Of a stretch of 64,000 nt of DNA, positions 9,988 through 19,171 are shown one piece after another. The position numbers and the translations under genes are program-made. This DNA is from Limnovirga soli. Its GTDB lineage: Bacteria > Bacteroidota > Bacteroidia > Chitinophagales > Chitinophagaceae. Each line of letters opens with the position of its first letter. Position 1 is the first letter of the stretch. The DNA is taken from the NCBI RefSeq assembly GCF_013106755.1, contig NZ_WHPF01000008.1, positions 62,001-126,000 of the forward strand, in the 5' to 3' direction. Below the pieces are notes generated by a model. The model ran no database searches. It was not told the DNA's origin and worked only from the letters and a program-made list of their open reading frames with translations.

Positions 9988-10812
9988 TTATCCTTCCTCA
10001 GTAACTACAAAAGTGATGGCTTGTTTTTGCCTGTAATTTACATTGCGGCCATTTTGTACGGCTGGTAACCATTGCTTACTTTTCTTAATTACTTTAATAG
10101 CTTCTGCCACAGTGCCATAACCGGGATCGTTTAAAGCCTGCACATCAGATACATTGCCTTCTTTATCAACAATAAAAGAAAGTACAACAGTATACTTGCC
10201 CGTAGGTGCACCATTATCAATTGGGGTAGAGGTGTTTAGTGTTCTTTCCAGGTATTTACTCCAGGCACCAATTCCGCCGGGAAATTTAGCTTCAATTTGT
10301 ACAATTGCGGGAAAGTCATCTTCCTCTTCTTTATTGCCCGGTAATTCTACCTTGCCTGTACCTATGTTTTCGGGAGGTATTCCTACATTATCAATATTGT
10401 CGCCCTCTTTATTTTGGGTGCCAATTTTAATATTGTCTACTGCTTCATCAGTGGGTACTTCGGGTTTAGTAACCAGTTCATCTTCTACAATTACCGGAGG
10501 GGTAAAGCTGATGGTTTTAATTTCTACAGGTTTGGGTTTTGGCTGTTCAATAATAACTTCCTTTTTATCTTCAGTTGGTACGCTGGAGAGTACTACATCC
10601 TTAACTGCCATTTGGATATGGTCGTTTTTTTTAACGGCATTGGCCATTAAAATACCTGTAATAAATAGCAGGCAAACTGCCAGCATGCCTGCAATAGATT
10701 GTTTGATGCGCTTATTATAAGTGCTGCGCAAATCGTAAGCACCATAGAGTTTGTTTCTGCCTTCGAAAATAATGTCGAGCAGGTTGCTTTGTAAAATGTT
10801 GTTCGCGTTCAT
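9988..10812 (-). CDS. TonB-family energy transducer
   Basis: A 274-residue protein starting at the ATG at 10812. It has a cytoplasmic NILQSNLLDIIFEGRNKLYG segment typical of Bacteroidota TonB-like proteins, one membrane helix near residues 37-58, a Pro/Lys/Glu-rich periplasmic linker at about 80-160, and a C-terminal TonB domain with KFPGG and a closing YRQKQAITFVV strand. It would pass proton-motive energy from an inner-membrane ExbBD complex to outer-membrane receptors. No exbB or exbD is nearby. The frame is open 15 codons further upstream, but that extension does not resemble the family and was left out. Confidence 0.88.
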   Translation of the reverse strand: MNANNILQSNLLDIIFEGRNKLYGAYDLRSTYNKRIKQSIAGMLAVCLLFITGILMANAVKKNDHIQMAVKDVVLSSVPTEDKKEVIIEQPKPKPVEIKTISFTPPVIVEDELVTKPEVPTDEAVDNIKIGTQNKEGDNIDNVGIPPENIGTGKVELPGNKEEEDDFPAIVQIEAKFPGGIGAWSKYLERTLNTSTPIDNGAPTGKYTVVLSFIVDKEGNVSDVQALNDPGYGTVAEAIKVIKKSKQWLPAVQNGRNVNYRQKQAITFVVTEEG

Positions 10813-11010
10813 AGTTGTAAATTTTCTTCTATGACACGCTATGCAGGCTATTTCCATAAAAATAAAGTTTTATGGAAAATGAGGAAAACTGCATCTTAAG
10901 GCCAGTTGTTTTGTTCCTTTTTTTTTTGTTTGAAAGTATCGTTGTTATTGAGTTTGCTAAAATTATAAATTAATTTTTTAATAAATTCTATGCTGCATGC
11001 AATTGCTACA

Positions 11011-11030
11011 GTACAAGAGTGCGACGCAAG
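11011..11030 (-). repeat. Dispersed intergenic repeat, core type A
   Basis: Exact reverse-complement copy of the type A core, followed by AGGCGATGAG. It lies in the 322-bp gap upstream of the tonB-like gene, between that gene and the terminator of the next one. The rest of this gap shows nothing I can name. Confidence 0.9.
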
Positions 11031-11102
11031 AGGCGATGAGTAGAATTGGGTAGCCTGGTTACAAACAATTGTATTATTTGGCTTTGCTGCAGCTATTACC
11101 AT

Positions 11103-11130
11103 AAAAAAGCAGGAAAATGTTCCTGCTTTT
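11103..11130 (-). terminator. Terminator of the secreted hypothetical gene
   Basis: Stem AAAAGCAGGA against TCCTGCTTTT with a 6-nt loop, followed on the minus strand by a T run. It ends 4 bp past the stop of the upstream minus-strand gene. Confidence 0.85.
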
Positions 11131-11134
11131 ATTA

Positions 11135-11728
11135 TTATTTTTTGGATGACTTCTTTTTCTTTCCTTTTTCTCCAAAGAAGGTAAGTTGAATTTCTGCATC
11201 TTTTTGTACCCAGTTTTTGCAACCTTCCACCCCCGCAATAGCAATTAATTCTTTGATATTGTTGGAAAAATGAAACGGATGATTGGGGCCGGGAGGAATA
11301 CACATCCACTCAACCGGAATGTCAACCATGCTTTTGCCTATAATTTGTGAACTGTTGTTAAGCAATGCATCTTTTATATAGCCAATAATATGGTTATTGT
11401 AAAAACGTAGGGTAACGGTGGACATGATTTCTACCCCTTCATCAGTAATATTGGTAGCTTGAAATTCTTCTTTAAATCCAAGAATTGCATCGGGCGATAA
11501 ATGTTTTATGCGGCTATACATATCGCCTGGCAATTTGCAGGCTTCCAATGTAGTAATGGTAGGTATGCCGTTGTTTACCGCTTTAAAGGCCGAGTCTTTG
11601 CCTCCAAATGCAAAAGCACTTTGCATATTGGTTCCCATAACCATTAATATCAGCAGCATGGGTAAAAGCGCCTTTTGGCGTAAAACAGAAGAAGTATGTA
11701 AACACAGTTTAGTATAAATCCAATTCAT
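11135..11728 (-). CDS. Secreted hypothetical protein
   Basis: A 197-residue protein that I cannot place in a family. The N-terminus has a basic stretch and a hydrophobic core (LLPMLLILMVMG) ending in AFAFGG, a likely signal peptide. The mature part has two CxxP-like cysteine positions (VEWMCIPPGPNHP and VEGCKNW) and a very basic tail (GKKKKSSKK). The ATG at 11728 is chosen; the frame opens slightly earlier with TTG. It has its own terminator and stands alone, divergent from the MBL-rhodanese gene. Function unknown. Confidence 0.75.
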   Translation of the reverse strand: MNWIYTKLCLHTSSVLRQKALLPMLLILMVMGTNMQSAFAFGGKDSAFKAVNNGIPTITTLEACKLPGDMYSRIKHLSPDAILGFKEEFQATNITDEGVEIMSTVTLRFYNNHIIGYIKDALLNNSSQIIGKSMVDIPVEWMCIPPGPNHPFHFSNNIKELIAIAGVEGCKNWVQKDAEIQLTFFGEKGKKKKSSKK

Positions 11729-11990
11729 AAGCAAACCACTTTATGGCAATTAAAAATAGTGGTGAATTCAGCTAGCTGGTCTTTTAAAGAATTGGATTTG
11801 AATGCGATGCAAGATGAAACATTATTGGCATTTGTAAAAATAAAAATTGCTTGCAAGTATTAAATTTTGCAAAAGAAGCAGGCAGGAATCCTGAAAATTT
11901 GCTTAACAACAAGTTTTCAAAATGCAAAAATGGAACTGAAAGATGGAGCTGGCTAGCCTCAATCAAATATATTTGCAAAAAAGTGATGAT

Positions 11991-13403
11991 ATGTATATTC
12001 AGCAATTATATACGGGTTGCCTAAGCGAAGCAGCATATTTTATTGAAAGTGAAGGCGAGGCTGCCGTGATTGACCCCATGCGTGATATAGAAGCGTATTT
12101 GCAATTAGCCGCAGAAAGAAAAGCTACCATTAAATATATTTTCGAAACCCATTTTCATGCAGATTTTGTTAGTGGACATATAGATTTAGCCTCTGCAACA
12201 GGTGCCCCCATTATTTACGGTCCAGATACAAAAGCACTTTTTAAAGTGCATATTGCGGCGGATGGGGAGGAGTTTGCCCTGGGTAAAGTAAAAATTAAAG
12301 TATTGCATACCCCAGGCCATACGCTGGAAAGTACCTGCTATTTATTACAGGATGAGGCTGGAAAGGATAATGCAGTATTTACAGGTGATACCTTATTTGT
12401 TGGGGATGTTGGCCGGCCAGATCTTTCGCAGCAGGGTGAAACACTTACTATGAATGATTTAGCCGGTATGCTGTATGAAAGTCTGCAAAAGAAAATTATG
12501 CCTTTGGCAGATGATGTGGTGGTTTATCCGGCCCATGGGGCAGGCAGCAGCTGTGGTAAAAATCTCGGCCCAAAAAGTTATAGCACCATTGGCGATGAAA
12601 AGCAATCCAACTATGCATTGCTGGCAAAAACCAAAGAAGCATTTATTCAATCTGTTACTGATGGGTTGGCCAACCCGCCATTGTATTTTCCTATTAATGC
12701 TGCCATGAATCAAAAAGGGTATAGTAGTATGGAAGAGGTATTGGCCAACGGCATGGTAGCCATTGCAGCAGATGCTTTTGAAGCCTTACTGGAGGATGAT
12801 AATTATGTGATCTTAGATACAAGGCCCGGTAATTTGTTTACAGTTGGTTTTGTGCCCGGCAGTATTTTTATTGGTTTAGAAGGCCGCTTTGCAGAATGGG
12901 CAGGCTCACTACTACCTTTTGATAAAAAAATTGTGCTGGTAACAGAGCCGGGAAAACAAAAAGAATCCATCACCCGTTTGGCGAGGGTTGGTTTTGAGCT
13001 TTTTGGAGGCTATCTGGATGGCGGTTTTGAAGCATGGCAAAAAGCCGGCAAAACCATTGACTTAATTATTGATGTAGAACCAGATGAACTAGCCATGGAT
13101 TTGCCTTTTGACGACAGGATTGTAGTGGTTGATGTACGCAAGGAAACCGAATTTGCCGATGGCCATGTAGCTGGTGCTGTAAACATTCCCCTAAGTAATT
13201 TAACCGATCCCGGTAGTATGGCTAATATAGACGATACAGATAATTTATATGTGCATTGCGCCAGTGGTTACCGCAGTGTAATTGCCAGCTCTTTAATAAA
13301 ACGCCAGGGAATTCATAACCTGCGAAATATTGCAGGTGGCTGGGCCAAAATACAGGAAGAGGAAAGAATAGAAAAAGAAAAAAGCCCTGAAGTATTGAAT
13401 TAA
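11991..13403 (+). CDS. MBL-fold hydrolase with two rhodanese domains (persulfide dioxygenase-like)
   Basis: A 470-residue protein. Residues 1-250 form a metallo-beta-lactamase domain with the metal motif HFHADFVSGH (54-63), then HTPGHT and FTGDTLFVGDVGRPDL as in the ETHE1/persulfide dioxygenase group. Two rhodanese domains follow. The second keeps its catalytic cysteine in YVHCASGYRS (about residue 423). In the first, the loop reads VTEPGKQ and has no cysteine, so it is probably inactive and structural. The protein should oxidise or transfer sulfane sulfur in the cytoplasm. The frame opens 16 codons earlier, but homologues start at MYIQQLYT, so 11991 was chosen. Confidence 0.9.
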   Translation: MYIQQLYTGCLSEAAYFIESEGEAAVIDPMRDIEAYLQLAAERKATIKYIFETHFHADFVSGHIDLASATGAPIIYGPDTKALFKVHIAADGEEFALGKVKIKVLHTPGHTLESTCYLLQDEAGKDNAVFTGDTLFVGDVGRPDLSQQGETLTMNDLAGMLYESLQKKIMPLADDVVVYPAHGAGSSCGKNLGPKSYSTIGDEKQSNYALLAKTKEAFIQSVTDGLANPPLYFPINAAMNQKGYSSMEEVLANGMVAIAADAFEALLEDDNYVILDTRPGNLFTVGFVPGSIFIGLEGRFAEWAGSLLPFDKKIVLVTEPGKQKESITRLARVGFELFGGYLDGGFEAWQKAGKTIDLIIDVEPDELAMDLPFDDRIVVVDVRKETEFADGHVAGAVNIPLSNLTDPGSMANIDDTDNLYVHCASGYRSVIASSLIKRQGIHNLRNIAGGWAKIQEEERIEKEKSPEVLN

Positions 13404-13451
13404 TGGCAATCACAATTTGGTGCTTGTAAGCTATAATCATCTACCATAAAT

Positions 13452-13489
13452 AAAGCCTGTAATATAATAAAGCATATTACAGGCTTTTT
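13452..13489 (+). terminator. Terminator of the MBL-rhodanese gene
   Basis: A 14-bp perfect stem (AAAGCCTGTAATAT against its complement) with an 8-nt loop, followed by Ts. It begins 48 bp past the stop. Confidence 0.9.
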
Positions 13490-13573
13490 ACTTTACCATA
13501 TCACATCTTAAGTTTATACTAAAAATTGAAGTACATTTTTTTAGCCCGGCAAAAGATGTATATGGCATCTTTT

Positions 13574-13593
13574 CTTGCGTCGTACACTTGTAC
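13574..13593 (+). repeat. Dispersed intergenic repeat, core type A variant
   Basis: CTTGCGTCGTACACTTGTAC, preceded at some distance by the outer-end motif GCCCGGC (about 13544). It lies between two convergent genes, after the terminator. Confidence 0.85.
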
Positions 13594-13689
13594 TGTGGAA
13601 TATATCGGGGCTTTAAACAGCCCAAACGCATAACTGCAAAGCCTGGATTAAAAAATAAATCTTGCAATGGCAATGCAAATGCCCCCTAT

Positions 13690-14571
13690 TTATATAACCA
13701 GTTTCTGGTATTTTTCCGGTTCAAATTCCCATTTCCAGCGGCGGTGGCTCCATAAATAATTAGCCGGGTGTTTGCGGATAGTATCTTCTACAAATGCTAC
13801 CATTTTTTTTGTTATTTCTCCTGCCGGCAGGTCGCGTGGTTCGGTGGTAAGTAATACCATATCGGTTTTATAGTAACCACGTTTTACCTTATAAAAATTG
13901 CACATTACAATGGCGGTATTAGCCACTTTGGCACCGCGTTCGGGTCCTTTTACTATGGGCGTCATTTTGCCAAAGAAATTTGTCCAGTAAGCCTGACTTG
14001 GGTTGCCGGGGTTTTGATCTCCTACCAGTGCAAGGCAATATTGCTGTTTGCTGTATCCGGCAAATTTTGTTGAGAATTCGGTGGCAGCAATTAACTGGGC
14101 CCCAAATCTTTTACGCATATGTATAAAAATGCGGTCCATAATTTTATTGCTGATAGGCATATACACTGTTAACAGTGGATATTTAAAATTATTGCTATAG
14201 CCCAGGTTGGCAAATTCCCAATTAAAAAAATGGCCGGAGTGTAATTGCACTTTTTTGCCGGTAGCATACAAATTGTTTACTACTTCAAAATTGCCTGCAA
14301 AACGTTTGTTCATTTCTTCGCTGGAAATGGAGAAGAGTTTAATGGTTTCAATAAAATTATCAATAAAACCTTTGTAAAACTCTTTCATTATAGCAGTACG
14401 TTCTTCCATTGATTTTTCGGGAAAGGCAATGGCCAGGTTTTCTGACACAACATCCCTGCGATACCGTACTATATGATACAGTATAAAAGAAACACCATCG
14501 CTTATAATATATAGTAAACGCCAGGGTAATAAAGAAACCAAATATAAAAAGCCATACACAATAGAATACAT
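13690..14571 (-). CDS. Lysophospholipid/lipid A acyltransferase (LpxL/HtrB family)
   Basis: A 293-residue protein with one N-terminal membrane anchor (residues 1-35). The acyltransferase motif HFFNWE (His114 to Glu119) fits the HX4(D/E) signature, GDQNPGN is the second family block, and the tail has YLWSHRRWKWEFEP. Members add a secondary acyl chain to lipid A precursors at the inner membrane; in Bacteroidota one such enzyme is usual. It could also acylate another lipid. It stands alone, with an A-type repeat upstream. Confidence 0.88.
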   Translation of the reverse strand: MYSIVYGFLYLVSLLPWRLLYIISDGVSFILYHIVRYRRDVVSENLAIAFPEKSMEERTAIMKEFYKGFIDNFIETIKLFSISSEEMNKRFAGNFEVVNNLYATGKKVQLHSGHFFNWEFANLGYSNNFKYPLLTVYMPISNKIMDRIFIHMRKRFGAQLIAATEFSTKFAGYSKQQYCLALVGDQNPGNPSQAYWTNFFGKMTPIVKGPERGAKVANTAIVMCNFYKVKRGYYKTDMVLLTTEPRDLPAGEITKKMVAFVEDTIRKHPANYLWSHRRWKWEFEPEKYQKLVI

Positions 14572-14704
14572 GCAGCTATAAATTAAAATGGTAGCAAAGA
14601 TAATACATCGTGTTGCTTTGAATTTGTTTATACATTAACCGGGTTGAAAGTATGGCTGGGTGCAGCAATTAACAGGCTGTTTACAGCTGCATAAAATTAC
14701 TGCC

Positions 14705-14724
14705 GTACAAGAGTGCGACGCAAC
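14705..14724 (-). repeat. Dispersed intergenic repeat, core type A
   Basis: GTACAAGAGTGCGACGCAAC (last base differs from the consensus), preceded by GCTGCATAAAA and followed about 35 bp later by GCCCGGTAC. It lies in the 199-bp gap between nadB and the acyltransferase gene. Confidence 0.9.
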
Positions 14725-14770
14725 GGATGCTTAATTTTTAGGTATTAGCCCGGTACATAAAAACCTGGCT

Positions 14771-16396
14771 TTACAGTATTATGTTTTGTATTAGCTCTTG
14801 TTTACCCAAATGATCTGTGTTAAAATGCAATCCGCGGCTTTCTTTTCTAAATTCGGCGCCTTTTACAATTAAATAACCTACAGTAATAAGGTTTCTTAAC
14901 TCGCAAAGCTGCGGCGATACACGGGTAGATTTGTATAAGGTTTCTGTTTCTTCGTACAGGAGGTCCAACCTTTTCATGGCGCGGTTTAAACGTACATCGG
15001 TACGTACAATGCCCACATAATCACTCATTATTTGTTGCAGTTCTTTAAGGCTTTGGGTAATAAGAATCATTTCTTTGGGGTCCGTGGTGCCTTTGGCATT
15101 CCAGTCCGGAATATCAACGCCTTCCAGTCCGCCGCCGGTTGGGCTCGCCTCAGTTACGGTATTAATTCTTTTAACTGAATCCAAAAAAGCCCGGTGACTA
15201 AAAACCATGGCTTCCAGCAGGCTGTTGCTGGCAAGCCGGTTGGCGCCATGCAGTCCGCTGCTGGCACATTCGCCGCAAGCATACAGGTTTAGTATAGAGG
15301 TACGGCCCCATTCATCGGCCTTAATACCGCCACAGCTATAATGGGCTGCCGGTGCTACGGGTATCATTTGCTGCATCACATCTATACCAATGCTTTTACA
15401 TTTTTCATAAATATTGGGAAAGTGATGTACAAATTTTTCTACGCTCATATGCCTGCAATCCAGGTACACATGTTCTGTACCGGTACGTTTCATTTCACTG
15501 TCTATGGCACGGGCAACAATATCACGTGGGGCAAGGTCTTTACGGGGGTCGTATTTTTCCATAAAAGCTTCGCCATCCTTATTGCGTAAAATACCCCCAT
15601 CGCCACGTACGGCTTCGGTTATAAGAAATGAAGGCGATACACCCGGTTCGTATAAAGCGGTGGGGTGAAACTGAATAAACTCCATATTTTCTATCCTGCC
15701 TTTGGCGCGGTATACCATGGCAATACCATCGCCGGTAGCAATTTTGGGGTTGGTGGTAGTGCGGTATGCCTGGCCACAACCGCCACTGGCTAAAATGGTA
15801 ATATTCGATAGAATTTTTTCTATTTTATTGGTTTGCAGGTTTAAAATGTAAACGCCATAACAGGTAATATCCTGTGTTGATTTAGTAACCAAATAACCCA
15901 GGTGATGCTGTGTAATAATATCTACCACAAAGCAATGGTTTATAAGCGTAATGTTTTTATAACTGGCAACAGTATCTAACAGGGCTCTTTCCATTTCTTT
16001 GCCGGTAACATCTTTATGATGCAGTATGCGGTGTTCACTATGACCGCCTTCCATACCCAGGGCATAATCTCCGGTGGCGGTTTTGTCAAAACGGGCACCA
16101 TATTCAATAATTTCTCTTATGCGTTCGGGGCCTTCGGTTACCACAATTTCTACAATTTTTTTATTGCAAAGTCCATCGCCGGCAATAAGGGTATCTTCTA
16201 TATGTTTTTCAAAACTGTCGTTGTCTTCGTCCCACACACCGGCTACACCGCCCTGGGCATATTTTGTGTTGGTTTCATCGGCCTGCGTTTTGGTTATTAC
16301 AGTAATTTTTTTTTCGGGGAAATAAGCTGCTGTTTTTAGGGCGTAGGTTAAACCGGCAATACCCGAACCAATAACTAAAAAATCTGTTTGCGGCAT
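14771..16396 (-). CDS. nadB: L-aspartate oxidase
   Basis: A 541-residue flavoprotein of normal length. It oxidises L-aspartate to iminoaspartate, the first step of de novo NAD synthesis. The FAD-binding GSGIAGLTYAL is at the N-terminus, KYAQGGVAGVW follows, and the hallmark SSGLHGANRLASNSLLEA is in the C-terminal half, with the helical succinate-dehydrogenase-like tail after it. Start is the ATG at 16396. nadA and nadC are not adjacent. Confidence 0.96.
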   Translation of the reverse strand: MPQTDFLVIGSGIAGLTYALKTAAYFPEKKITVITKTQADETNTKYAQGGVAGVWDEDNDSFEKHIEDTLIAGDGLCNKKIVEIVVTEGPERIREIIEYGARFDKTATGDYALGMEGGHSEHRILHHKDVTGKEMERALLDTVASYKNITLINHCFVVDIITQHHLGYLVTKSTQDITCYGVYILNLQTNKIEKILSNITILASGGCGQAYRTTTNPKIATGDGIAMVYRAKGRIENMEFIQFHPTALYEPGVSPSFLITEAVRGDGGILRNKDGEAFMEKYDPRKDLAPRDIVARAIDSEMKRTGTEHVYLDCRHMSVEKFVHHFPNIYEKCKSIGIDVMQQMIPVAPAAHYSCGGIKADEWGRTSILNLYACGECASSGLHGANRLASNSLLEAMVFSHRAFLDSVKRINTVTEASPTGGGLEGVDIPDWNAKGTTDPKEMILITQSLKELQQIMSDYVGIVRTDVRLNRAMKRLDLLYEETETLYKSTRVSPQLCELRNLITVGYLIVKGAEFRKESRGLHFNTDHLGKQELIQNIIL

Positions 16397-16429
16397 ATGA
16401 TGTTCTTATTTGATGCATAAAGTTATACA

Positions 16430-16571
16430 GCACAAGAGTGCGACGCAACAAAAGTTTAACAGCAATACAATAGCCGGGTACAAAAAATAAACCCGGTCCA
16501 ATTTTATTAGTGTATTTGTTATACGGGCAGTGGTTTTTTATGGCATCGCCGCTTGCGTCGCAATCACTTCA
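16430..16571. repeat. Inverted pair of type A repeats
   Basis: A minus-oriented core at 16430-16449 (GCACAAGAGTGCGACGCAAC) and a degenerate plus-oriented core at 16552-16571, followed by TTCGGGTTTTATGGCAGC. This pair occupies much of the 456-bp gap between nadB and the next gene. The rest (about 16600-16852) shows no gene I can support and ends in a run of A and T before the ATG. Confidence 0.85.
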
Positions 16572-16852
16572 TCGTTCGGGTTTTATGGCAGCTGCAAACA
16601 ACCTGAAATTTTTTTAAAAGCTTTGTTTCCCTTTTGTTTCTGGGTACGACAAATATCTCATTACACCGCATCTGCGCAACAAAAAACAACTTGTTGGCCG
16701 TTGCTAACCTTACTTGTATACTGGTTTTTGCCGGCCACAAAGGCCAACTATACAAGTGCTTACCATACAACTGCAACTATAAACTGTAAAGCCAGCCGGC
16801 AACAGTAGGTAGCTGTGGTAAAAAATTTTAAAAAAATTAAAAAAACACTACA

Positions 16853-18715
16853 ATGGAATTTATTCTCAAAGGAAATTTACTAGGCTATATATGCGACGAT
16901 TGCATAGAAGCCATTAGTGGCGCCGAGGTATTAATTTACCTGCCATGGAAAGAGCAGCGCATCACCGCCAACGCTGTTGCCAGCACAAAAGATACTTTCA
17001 GGCTGGTAGAAGCCGCCGAAAAAGAACAAAGAGCTTCTTTATTAATTGCCAAAGGCATTACAGATGAGGCCGGCAATTTTAGTATTGGCATTGATGAAAA
17101 ATACAGCGATAGCGCTTTTGATATTGATTTTACCTGTGTTACAGTGCCTCATGGTCCACATATTCCTCATAGAAATCCTCCCCAGTTTCACTTAACCACG
17201 GTATACCCACAATGGAAAATGACTGATAAAAGAGATGGCTACAGCTATTTCTGGAGTTATAGTATTACCAACAGATGGTGGTGTTATATTCGCGGCTATT
17301 ATTTTGATGCATGGGTTATTTGCGGCCATTTGGTAAACTGCAAAACCGGTGCGCCAATTGGCGGTGCAACTGTTAGGGCTTATGATGCCGATTTACTTAC
17401 CGATGATTTGCTTGGCACAGTTACTACAGATGCAGACGGGCATTTCAGGATTGACTATTCCAGTGCAGATTTTAGGGTAAACTTTTTTCCATTAAACCTG
17501 GAAACAGATATTGAAGCGCCATTTTTTAGCAGTGGCCCGGATGTATATTTTAAAGCTGAACTGGCAGGCGTACAACTGGTAGATGAAACAGCCGCCAATA
17601 GAAGAAAAAATGTAGGTTACTGTCTTTGTGTACGCTTATGCTCTGAAGTAAATGTAATAACAGGTGGTGGTGATGAAGGTTTCCCAAGTGCCTGGACAAG
17701 CATTGGCTCTAGCTTTGATATTCCTACAGGCCCAATATTAAACAGTTTTGATGCCGATGGTTATGCCAGTGCCGCCAAATATGCCATTACAGGTCAGATT
17801 CGTTTAACAGGTCAGGCAGCGCCTAAAATTGCTGGTCATCGTGTTGAATATCGTTTTTTGGTAAGCCATGTTACCACGCCCAATGGCGGTGCAGCACCTG
17901 CCATAGCCAACTTTACCAAAATTATTGGCGTAACACCTAATCTTTTTGTAGCAAGTGTGGTGGCAAAGCTTAGAAAAAACAGCTTTCCATTTAATATAAT
18001 GAATGTGATCAGCGATCAATCTGACTTTGATGCAGATGGTTGGTTTGATATTAATAACGCTATTGAACGCACCCTTACCAATGCAGGCATTCCATTAGCA
18101 GATATTAATAACTACGATTTTATTGATGAAGATACGTTGATGATGCTGGATACCAGCGCTTTAACCACTGCACCCAATGTACCTTTAAATGTTGCCAATG
18201 CCGGCCAGCCGGTACCTGCGGCCAATAAAATTCCAATTGAAAAAATTGCTATACGTTTTGAAATACGCGAAGTAATTAATAAAGCTACCAATTCCTTTGT
18301 GCCGGTATTGGGTACAGGCCAAACGCTTAACTCAATGATTGTAAACAATAACCCCATTTTTGTTAAATACTCGGTGGCAGAATTGGAAACATTGGGTGAT
18401 TGCTCTCCTTTGAATGGCACCGTACATGCAAAATATACTGTGTACCATCCGCACCTGCAGTCGGCCAGTATTAATGTGCATAGCAATGGGTATGCAATTA
18501 ATAAAAATTTGTCCGACGGATTTATAACGCTTTCTGGCAATACTAATGCCGCAGTAGATGGTGGTAATAATAATAGTTTGCAAATCAACGCCACACCAAA
18601 CGATCTGATTCGTTGTACCTACATACTCACCTTTGGAGCTCAGGTACGTATGCATACAGGCGATTCGCAGGTGTATAACAGTTTTGCACCACTGGCATTC
18701 TTTTACGATATATAA
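16853..18715 (+). CDS. Large cysteine-containing beta-sandwich protein, function unknown
   Basis: A 620-residue protein with no signal peptide and no membrane segment. Two segments look like carboxypeptidase-regulatory/transthyretin-type beta sandwiches: residues 5-82 (GNLLGYICDDCIEAISGAEV to GNFSIGI) and 155-204 (ICGHLVNCKTGAPIGGATV to DADGHFRIDY). Cysteines are frequent in the first half (C14, C17, C95, C144, C157, C163 and a CLCVRLC cluster near 265). The C-terminal half is rich in beta-strand and Asn/Thr. Homologous repeats are usually in exported proteins, so the lack of an export signal is odd. It heads a same-strand set with the DUF1360 and CNCG genes, with gaps of 86 and 40 bp. I do not recognise a function. 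Confidence 0.8.
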   Translation: MEFILKGNLLGYICDDCIEAISGAEVLIYLPWKEQRITANAVASTKDTFRLVEAAEKEQRASLLIAKGITDEAGNFSIGIDEKYSDSAFDIDFTCVTVPHGPHIPHRNPPQFHLTTVYPQWKMTDKRDGYSYFWSYSITNRWWCYIRGYYFDAWVICGHLVNCKTGAPIGGATVRAYDADLLTDDLLGTVTTDADGHFRIDYSSADFRVNFFPLNLETDIEAPFFSSGPDVYFKAELAGVQLVDETAANRRKNVGYCLCVRLCSEVNVITGGGDEGFPSAWTSIGSSFDIPTGPILNSFDADGYASAAKYAITGQIRLTGQAAPKIAGHRVEYRFLVSHVTTPNGGAAPAIANFTKIIGVTPNLFVASVVAKLRKNSFPFNIMNVISDQSDFDADGWFDINNAIERTLTNAGIPLADINNYDFIDEDTLMMLDTSALTTAPNVPLNVANAGQPVPAANKIPIEKIAIRFEIREVINKATNSFVPVLGTGQTLNSMIVNNNPIFVKYSVAELETLGDCSPLNGTVHAKYTVYHPHLQSASINVHSNGYAINKNLSDGFITLSGNTNAAVDGGNNNSLQINATPNDLIRCTYILTFGAQVRMHTGDSQVYNSFAPLAFFYDI

Positions 18716-18723
18716 GCCTACAT

Positions 18724-18758
18724 AAATCCGGCGAGTTAGATGGTTAATTGCCGGATTT
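18724..18758 (+). other. Intergenic hairpin
   Basis: A 9-bp perfect stem (AAATCCGGC against GCCGGATTT) with a 17-nt loop, 9 bp after the stop of the 620-aa gene. No T run follows, so it may be a weak terminator or an mRNA-stabilising end rather than a full stop. Confidence 0.5.
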
Positions 18759-18801
18759 ACCCTTTACCCTTAAAAATCTATTTGTTTAAACCGCATAAAC
18801 A

Positions 18802-19131
18802 ATGGAAATAACAAGCACTTATTTTATTATAGCCTCTTTAGCAGTATGGCGGTTAACGCATTTACTTGCAAAGGAAGATGGTCCTTTCGATATAATTTTT
18901 CTCATGCGGCAAAAAGCAGGAGCAGGTTTCTTTGGAAGCCTGCTCGACTGCTTTTATTGTGTTAGTGTATGGATAGCTTTTCCTTTTGGATGCTGGCTGG
19001 GAGCAGATTGGCCCCAACGTTTGCTTTTGTGGCTGGCCTTATCTGGTGCAGCCTGCCTGGCAGAGCAATGTACCGCACCCAAAAAAAGTAAGCCGGAAAT
19101 ACCTGTATTTTTTGAAGAACCAGCTGAATAG
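18802..19131 (+). CDS. DUF1360 family membrane protein
   Basis: A 109-residue protein with the DUF1360 features: an N-terminal hydrophobic segment with WRLTHLLAKEDGPFDI, a central GSLLDCFYCVSVW with a CxxC pair, and a second hydrophobic stretch at about 60-90. The C-terminal tail is acidic and proline-rich. DUF1360 proteins occur in spore formers and near phage-like genes; no biochemical role is established that I know of. It is the middle gene of the 16.9-19.4 kb cassette, which suggests a shared job with its neighbours. Confidence 0.78.
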   Translation: MEITSTYFIIASLAVWRLTHLLAKEDGPFDIIFLMRQKAGAGFFGSLLDCFYCVSVWIAFPFGCWLGADWPQRLLLWLALSGAACLAEQCTAPKKSKPEIPVFFEEPAE

Positions 19132-19171
19132 TAATACATAATTCTACCCTCATAATTAAAACAAAACAAAG

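Noticed and set aside
10813-10857. 15-codon upstream extension of the TonB-like gene
   Set aside because: The extension does not resemble the family; the ATG at 10812 starts the conserved NANNILQSNLLD.
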